From NCBI GenBank assembly GCA_037447655.1, contig JBBHKE010001849.1, positions 1 through 13,766 on the forward strand: a DNA stretch of 13,766 nucleotides. Direction: 5' to 3'. Each line of letters opens with the position of its first letter. Within the stretch, counting starts at the first letter, position 1. This stretch comes from Zygnema cylindricum. Lineage: Eukaryota > Streptophyta > Zygnematophyceae > Zygnematales > Zygnemataceae. Positions 7,858 to 13,766 of the stretch are shown in pieces. The position numbers were made by a program, and so were the translations under genes. The notes below the pieces were generated by a model, which was given only the letters and a program-made list of their open reading frames with translations, searched no databases and was not told the origin of the DNA.

Positions 7858-8742
7858 TAGAGGTCGCAAACGGTCAACCGAAACCGTGACGGACCGTTAA
7901 CCGACCGCCCGCGCCGGATCCGGAACGGATTCGGTTGCCAAATTTTGAGGGCCGGGTGGTTGCGGTCGGTTGATTCTCCAGAAAAGAAAAACGGTCGGTT
8001 ACGGTCGGTCAACCAAAAAACAAAAAAAAATACAAATTTTGTACTGTCCATACAATCCAACATTATTGTACTTTGTAGTCTTTGGAATCGTGGAAGTACG
8101 TGACATCATGATTAGCGTCGCAAATTTGACACGGTAGTAACACTATTTTGTTCGCACATCTTAGGGAACGCGACAAAGCGTCGCAAATCTGACACGGTAC
8201 ACCGCGAATCGTTATTAGACTATAGAAGTTATTAGAGTATAGAAAAAAATAGCGTCATTCATTCAAATTTTGTGTTAGGAGACGTGGCTGATTGTGGTCC
8301 ATCTCCTTAAATAGTGTAATTTGTTCTCTTTAAGGTATCAATGTCAAAATTTTGGGGTGCCGATATAGAGTACATAAGGCTAATAACGATTCACGATGTA
8401 GTCTATTCATTTCACAAATCTTAGGGAACGCGACAACGCGTCGCAAATCTGACACGTTAGTAAACTATTCATTTCGCAAATCTAAGGGAACGCGACAAAT
8501 CATAATTATTGGCTTATTCATACGTCGTACATTAGATAATTTTGTACTTTTTCGGTTACGGGCAGGCACGGTTAGTCGTGAGAAACCGAGTTTCGGTTAA
8601 CTTTTATTTTCGTAAACGTCGGTCGGTTAACGGTTAACAATTTTGGAGCGTGACATAACCCGGTCGGGCGTCGGTTACTCAGATTTTGAAAAAAAAAACG
8701 GTCGGTTTCGGTTATGTAAATTTTTGACTTTTGCGACCTCTG
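7858..8742 (+). mobile_element. hAT-like non-autonomous element C (885 bp)
   Basis: The left tip TAGAGGTCGCAAACGG carries a C-to-T change at the first base. The right tip is CTTTTGCGACCTCTG. The flanks ACTGAGAT (7850-7857) and ACCGAGAT (8743-8750) match at 7/8. Its orientation is that of A. It contains the ~60-bp minisatellite in separated copies and a further insert at about 8201-8397. Without that insert it would be about 690 bp, close to element B. ORFs inside it are shadows of the repeats. Confidence 0.85.
8201..8397. mobile_element. Small MITE-like insert in element C
   Basis: CGCGAATCGTTATTAG (8203-8218) and CTAATAACGATTCACG (8380-8395) are inverted repeats with one mismatch, about 190 bases apart. 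The insert interrupts a minisatellite unit: GACACGGTA stands before it and GTCTATTCATTTCAC after it, while intact units read GACACGGTAGTAACACTATT. A GTA appears on both sides and could be the duplication. A tandem GTTATTAGACTATAGAA / GTTATTAGAGTATAGAA lies just inside the left end (8211-8244). No coding content is seen. Confidence 0.55.
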
Positions 8743-8932
8743 ACCGAGATATTGGTTTTTAAGGCATGATGGGACATACATCGGTTACCGCATATCGGCA
8801 ATATCTACATTTACAGTTTCGCGATGTGAAATATTGCGGAAAAAGGCATGCGTTTTTTTAGGCATACGTACAAAACATACAACAAAACAACATACAGCAG
8901 ACAACATATTGCAAACGCTATGCAGCAGCATA

Positions 8933-8974
8933 CAGTATACTGCAGTACTTATTAAGAATACTGCAGTTATACTG
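8933..8974. repeat. Palindrome with 15-bp arms
   Basis: CAGTATACTGCAGTA (8933-8947) faces TACTGCAGTTATACTG (8959-8974), an exact inverse apart from one extra T, around an 11-base loop. The surroundings are rich in further CTGCAG and GCATAC pieces. Confidence 0.8.
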
Positions 8975-9979
8975 AGAGAATACTTTCATATACAGTCTTT
9001 TCATTAGTTTTACTTTTTATGCAACATCTGCAGTAAAGTGCAATCATTATGCATCATGCATTTACTTTTACTTTTACTTCATACTTTTACCTTTTCTTTA
9101 TTTCTATATATATTTGTGTACTATTTTTGGCTTTCAGGGTCAACAAAAGAAGCGTCTCTATATAACATTTCAAACATTTATATCTTATGATTCATGGAAT
9201 TTCCTCCTCATTTTTAGGCGCAAAAGTTCGTTAACTGCACTATTTTGTATTTCATCTAACAAATATTTGTGCACTTGCAGCCCAAAAAAAGAGTTTTGGA
9301 AAGTTGTTTGGAAAGGTGTACAATAATAATCGACCTTTACTTAGAAAACTTTCTAAATGAAAATAAGAAAAATCGATGCGATAAACACTTAAATCCAAAA
9401 AGGACAATATTCTCATCATTTAATCTTTCATTTGAATTCTGTTTATTTCAAAAGTCACTCAAACCAGGCTTTGATACACTTTTTGGTCCTCAAATTTCTG
9501 GAATACAAGGAGAAACTTTTGTACACAGTATTGCCGAAAACTCGATCACTGGAAACTGGATAAACTTGCTCCTTAGGTAGGTGTTGGATTTCCTATTCGA
9601 CCAGACTTTGTTACCAATCGTAGTTTTCAGGATCTTTTATGGTTTACATTTCAAACCGCAAAAGAAAAAAGGTTCTGGAAGACCCTTTTACGTACAAAAT
9701 TATTATCATTTAAGAGCAACATAAATCAAAAAAGCTTTCTCACTGTACTATTAGGCAGATAAAAAACACTGAATATCCCTAAAAGAAGAAATAGTCTAAC
9801 AGAATCAACTTTTGATTCTCCAGAGGAAAATGTACAATAAGATCTTCAATAGGTCTTCGTATCAAAAAATTATTCAACGTTGCAGGGACTTTCATCTGTA
9901 CAAACAAACGGAAAAATGAATAAGAAATCTACCATCTTTGCAAATCAATTTACTTCCAGAAAAGTTCAAAGTGACGGCA

Positions 9980-10029
9980 ATTCAACTGAAAGAATATCAC
10001 AACGATTCAACTGAAAGAATATCACAACG
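9980..10029. repeat. Perfect 25-bp tandem duplication
   Basis: The 25-base unit, starting ATTCAACTGAAAG and ending TATCACAACG, occurs twice back to back without mismatch, about 170 bases beyond the gene R stop codon. Confidence 0.95.
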
Positions 10030-10166
10030 TACGTACAAAGGACTAGATTTTATCCTAGTTTGTCCGTTTCTCAAATCATCTTGTCATTTATCTTTATCAA
10101 CAGCAATCCCTCTTCCATCTTGCAATAAAATTCATAATGAGGTTGTTTTTGTATCTCACCTCATAT

Positions 10167-10172
10167 TTATTG
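10167..10172 (-). terminator. AATAAA polyadenylation signal of gene R
   Basis: AATAAA on the minus strand, 27 bases past the proposed TAA stop of gene R. It supports the 3' end of the model. Confidence 0.5.
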
Positions 10173-10198
10173 TCTTTGTGATATCCATCAGCCTCTTG

Positions 10199-10227
10199 TT
10201 ACACATCGTTCCTTCCTTCCTCATGCC
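10199..10227 (-). CDS. Gene R terminal exon with stop codon
   Basis: The acceptor is TTTGTTCTTATAG; the exon completes a Gly codon and encodes HEEGRNDV before TAA (10201-10199). An AATAAA follows 27 bases later. The intron before it is 284 bases. An alternative acceptor (CTGACAG, near 10430) would stop almost at once. Confidence 0.5.
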
Positions 10228-13200
10228 CTATAAGAACAAAAACCACAAGCTTAAATTTGTCATCAAAACCACAAGCAAGATCTTAAATTTGTATCCAAAC
10301 CAAACACTTAACATCCGTTTCTGACGCCAATCTCTATCTCTCAACTGTCACATCAGGTGACACAAACAAAAATATAAGACATTCTTGCCAAACTAAAACG
10401 GAACGGCCCAAAAACATGCCAAACATCAGTCTGTCAGTTTTCCAAATAAAAGCAAAGCACCAAAAAGTACTTTTTAGAGTATCATAGGATTTTTGTTTGT
10501 GAGAAATTTACCTGCATTGGAGAACGGAAGAGATCGACAAGCGAGAACATCGAGTAGCCCAACCTCTTCTTGCATATTTAACAACATATCTCCAAATCTT
10601 TGATCAGTATCCTCGTCAAAATTCGCTAATTCTGCTTGTCTGTCCATACTATCTGTGATTTGCAACCTGCCACCAAGAAAACCCAAAAAGAGTAAAAATT
10701 CAACGCTCTTAATAAGTATTTCAAATTTTACTGATTAAAATTCGATGATCTTAGAAACATATTTTGAATTTGATGCTTTGTTTTGCTTTGAAGGTTGTTA
10801 GAAAACCGACAGAAAGCTCTTCAAGGCGGATGAAAGTCATGAGTTTTCTGAAAACCATAAAAAACTAGGCTTGGTATATGGACATTCTAAAAGAATAAAT
10901 CAATGATTTTCAAAAACTTAAATGCGATCGTATGTTTTTTCAAAGTCATTACATATTTCACATTTGATTCGTTAGGGTTTTTCAGGGGCGGGAATTTACT
11001 TACCCAGTTGTCATGTCGCAACTTTGGTCAAAATTTCCACAAAGTCCTCCCATAAACTCTCCTACTCCAGATTCTGTTTCCATCTTCATAGATTTTCCTA
11101 CACACTGATTTCCATTTCTCTCTCCCCACAACCCATTTCTCTCTCTTCTTTTGGAGTTGTTTTCTTCTGCTGTACAGAATCCCTCAGCATCTACTGGTCC
11201 TTCCCACATTCTGTTACTTTCTTCACTTTCGTTGCTGTCCCTCCTGCCTCTACCTCCACTTTCACTTCTTCCTCCACTTTCTTCTCCTTCTCTTCCTTCT
11301 CGTCCTCCTCGTCTTTCACACTCGTCCAATTCTCCTCCTCTTGAATCCATGTGTTCCGCATTTTGGGTGGGAATAGTCATCTCTCGAGGGGTCAAAATAT
11401 CACTCATGATTGTGAAAAATCCATTTGAAGGAACAGGCTCAAATCCCTCCAAAAGACCATCCAATGGCAAATCCAAATCCGTCTCAAAATTTTTAGAGTC
11501 TCCGATATTCTCTGTGTCTCCAGTAAAAGAAACCGAGGACGATTCTTTTGTATAATTGGGAAAAAAGGAGACACGATCACATTTTTCTAGAAACCTTGGA
11601 GCTCTCGATCTTCCTTTCGCAGGACTTATTCTTTTAGACCCTTTCAATCCCATGGGACTCCGGACAAGAACTCCAAATGAAGAAATCTCCTCCTCCTTTT
11701 TTCGAGGACTGAGATAGGATGAGAAACCGGGAATTTGCTCTTTTCCTGGACTAAGTAACATAGCCATAAAACCTTTTTGGGGACTTACTCCTCGTGAACT
11801 AAAACCCATAGTCAGGTTTTGAGATCTTGCCGGAGAGTTTCCATGTAAGGGTGTTACTGTTCCAGTTTCAGTTCCAGTCAAAGTGAAAGTTGTAATTCCT
11901 CTTCCCAAAAGGGTTTTTGCCTCCTTAAAAGGAGAAACCATTTCTGGAGGAGGAGGAAATGGACTCCCTCGTTTTCTGGGATTTGACAGTTTTCTCGGTG
12001 ACCTGTGTATTAGTTCGCTAGTGTATTCACGATGGGTAATTTCCTTTCCCTCTCCTTCCCCACCATCTCCTTCCCCTGAGCCCTGAGAGCGTTTTTTTGG
12101 TGTTATGGACTGTCCCTCCCAAGATTCTTCCTTCCATGTTTCAATTTCCTCTTTTGTCTTTTGTTGCGCCTGTTCTTGTCCTTGATCCTGTATTTGTCTT
12201 TTTTGCATAATTGTCGATGACGATCCTCGTCCTACCCCTCTTTCTCCTCCTCCCCCGTTCTCCTCAAAGGAGGGAAGCAAATTTCTCGTCGTAGGACTGG
12301 GCTGTTTGTTGAGCTGTTTTCCCATACTTGCTGACGTCAGCACTCCTTGAATCGAATTATTACCCCTTCTGCTATTGGAACCCGAAAATTGGCCGTCCAG
12401 AAGATGAATATCCGAAGTCATTCTGGAAGAGGCTTGGAAAACCTCATCTCCGTTTGGCTCTTGTAAAGGAGATTTATGAACAAAACAATGACTTTGATTG
12501 GATAAAATATGTAATTCCCCACTTTCATTGTTGTCACCTCTCTCATTTTCCTCTTCTTTTCCTTCATTTCCTTCTTTTCCTGACACAACAAGGGTAAAAT
12601 CCTCTCCCTCTCCCTCGCCCTCTCCTTCATCTTCTCTCATAATCAGCGCTTCTGCACTCCTCCGTATAGTTTTGTCGCCTTTCTCTGTTTCTGGCGAACA
12701 AGAAGATGATTGCATTTGTTGCGAAGCATACAATTCCTGATTTTCTATTTTACGGTCGTCTGTGACAGTGCCATTATTTTTTTTCCTGGATATTCTCACT
12801 TGCCCAATTTTTGTAGATACACTCCATCCGGCTGCTTCTTCTGCCAATACTAATGGGGGTCCAGATGAAAAACTATTTGGCATTTGTGAATTTCCTGTTT
12901 CGATTGTTAAATTCGTTCCACCTTTCCTGTTTTCACCATGTCCTGTCTCCAATAGCAAGGAAGGAGATTCCGTACCCCCTTTTTGACTCCTTTGACAGCT
13001 TTGGTTTTTTGATCCATTTCCTCCTTTTATACCCACTTGTCGCCCTTTTCTACTGACTCGAGGAGGCTTCGCAGTTTCCAAATTATTCTTCTCCTTCCTT
13101 GGGACAGAATCTGAAGATAAAATAGGGTCATTATGTTCTACTGGGGTAGATTGAACCATATGTGGGCCTTGTTGGGAAGAATTATTTGAATGTAAGAAAT

Positions 13201-13381
13201 GGTCTATTTGATGAGAAGTAGAAGGCTGGCCTTTGAAATCCGTACAATACATCGGTTGTCCTTCAGAGGAAGTAGAATGTAAATTCTCCATTTGGTGAGA
13301 ATTGGGAGGTAAATGCTCTGTCTGGAGAAATTCGGGACTTGGAAGAGAGGCAGAGGGATGACTTGGAAATTTGGTAGCCAT
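10199..13381 (-). CDS. Gene R: spliced gene for an unrecognised 853-residue disordered protein rich in SPxK motifs
   Basis: Three exons (13381-11004, 10666-10512, 10227-10199) join in phase (2 then 1) at GT...AG sites to give 2,562 bases, i.e. 853 residues plus TAA. The start chosen is MATKFPSHPS; upstream frame seems to be intron. The protein is Ser/Gly/Glu-rich with few hydrophobic stretches: a Pro/Ser/His-rich N-terminus; GWSVSTKIGQVRISRKK near residue 185; a GEGEGEGEDF acidic run near 253; at 427-589 eight [S/T]-P-x-[K/R] motifs (TPKK, SPRK, SPFK, SPAR, SPQK, SPGK, SPRK, SPAK); an acidic-hydrophobic segment (LDLPLDGLLEGFEPV) near 636; an Arg/Gly/Glu-rich stretch near 690-720; and a helical C-terminus (FGDMLLNMQEEVGLLDVLACR). 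SPxK motifs are CDK phosphorylation consensus and, in some chromatin proteins, minor-groove binders. A nuclear, cell-cycle-regulated role is inference; no domain is recognised. Confidence 0.65.
10228..11003 (-). other. Gene R introns 1 (11003-10667) and 2 (10511-10228)
   Basis: Both are GT-AG and AT-rich, with pyrimidine tracts before their acceptors. Intron 2 contains a partial duplication (ACCACAAGC...TTAAATTTGT twice, about 10240-10291). The + strand ORF at 9938-10324 runs across part of it and the terminal exon and is regarded as a shadow. Confidence 0.55.
10512..10666 (-). CDS. Gene R exon 2 (155 nt)
   Basis: The acceptor is TTTCTTGGTGGCAG and the donor AATGCAG|GTAAAT. It takes two bases from exon 1 (GG+G, Gly) and encodes LQITDSMDRQAELANFDEDT followed by the helical FGDMLLNMQEEVGLLDVLAC. 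It leaves one base for exon 3. The intron before it is 337 bases. Confidence 0.7.
11004..13381 (-). CDS. Gene R main exon (coding part, start at MATK)
   Basis: It encodes 792 codons plus two bases and ends ACTGG|GTAAGT, an almost ideal donor at 11003. The exon itself probably begins at 13440, after the strong acceptor CTATTTGTCACAG with a long pyrimidine tract. The 59 bases from 13440 to the ATG at 13381 would be 5' UTR, or coding if an upstream exon supplies the start. The longer frame from an ATG at 13504 (MVGLRNDPVIILTLFVFLFV) appears to translate that pyrimidine tract. Confidence 0.7.
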
Positions 13382-13440
13382 TAATTGCACCCCTGAAGGT
13401 GTGTTTCCGGTAGAAGCAGAAACTTGCTGTTTGAAAGTAC

Positions 13441-13766
<326 letters not shown>

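Larger units (their letters stand above)
8743..10198. other. Intergenic region between element C and gene R
   Basis: AT-rich DNA without a supported gene. It holds a strong palindrome (8933-8974), a TTTACTTTTACTTTTAC stretch near 9059-9080, doubtful + strand ORFs at 9114-9326 and 9269-9580, and a 25-bp tandem duplication (9980-10029). The ORF at 9269-9580 is preceded by an acceptor-like TTGTGCACTTGCAG and followed by CTTAG|GTAGGT, so it could be a decayed exon. I recognise no family in it. Confidence 0.4.

Noticed and set aside
8572-8781. 69-residue minus-strand ORF, with similar ones at 7449-7661 and 7857-8063
   Set aside because: They are the same transposon ends translated in different copies; the shared peptides reflect shared DNA.

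Overview
The window looks like AT-rich nuclear DNA of a eukaryote. Coding blocks end at GT/AG boundaries with compatible phases, introns run from about 280 to 1,700 bases, simple repeats (A-rich, GA/CT, AT, GT) are long, and there are nested non-autonomous DNA transposons. Nothing suggests a bacterial operon. The lineage cannot be fixed from the sequence. A TTTAGGG/TTAGGG-type motif sits just upstream of one start codon, and the transposon ends are rich in GGTT/AACC; both would suit a plant or an alga, but this is weak evidence. The first bases are A-rich and the last 123 bases are pure (AT)n, as in a short contig broken at simple repeats.

Gene L (minus strand, about 1005-4933, possibly continuing to the left edge) was rebuilt from three blocks whose splice phases fit: 4933-4786, 3060-2192 and 1343-1005. 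Together they give 452 codons without a stop. The product is unrecognised: a short charged N-terminus, a long low-complexity middle, and helical, HEAT/ARM-like segments at the C-terminal end. Its first intron (about 1.7 kb) carries four degenerate copies of a roughly 160-183 bp tandem repeat. Its other introns are strongly pyrimidine-rich in the sense strand.

Gene R (minus strand, 13381-10199) has three phase-compatible coding exons (13381-11004, 10666-10512, 10227-10199), a stop codon and an AATAAA signal 27 bases beyond it. The predicted 853-residue protein is mostly disordered and unrecognised. It carries a striking cluster of [S/T]-P-x-[K/R] motifs and an acidic-hydrophobic segment. An upstream exon, coding or 5' UTR, is likely but not resolved.

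Between the two genes (5569-8742) lies the best-supported and most interesting part: three related elements with terminal inverted repeats starting CAGAGGTCGCAA and 8-bp flanking duplications (8/8, 7/8 and 7/8 matches), which is the hAT superfamily signature. They are 1,371, 657 and 885 bp long, in orientation forward, reverse, forward. The first contains a different 900-bp element flanked by GTAAG duplications; the third contains a further insert of about 195 bp with 16-bp inverted ends. No transposase is visible in any of them. The second and third form a large inverted repeat around a 207-bp loop and could be transcribed into a long hairpin. The DNA from 8743 to 10198 holds a strong 15-bp palindrome, a 25-bp tandem duplication and only doubtful ORFs.
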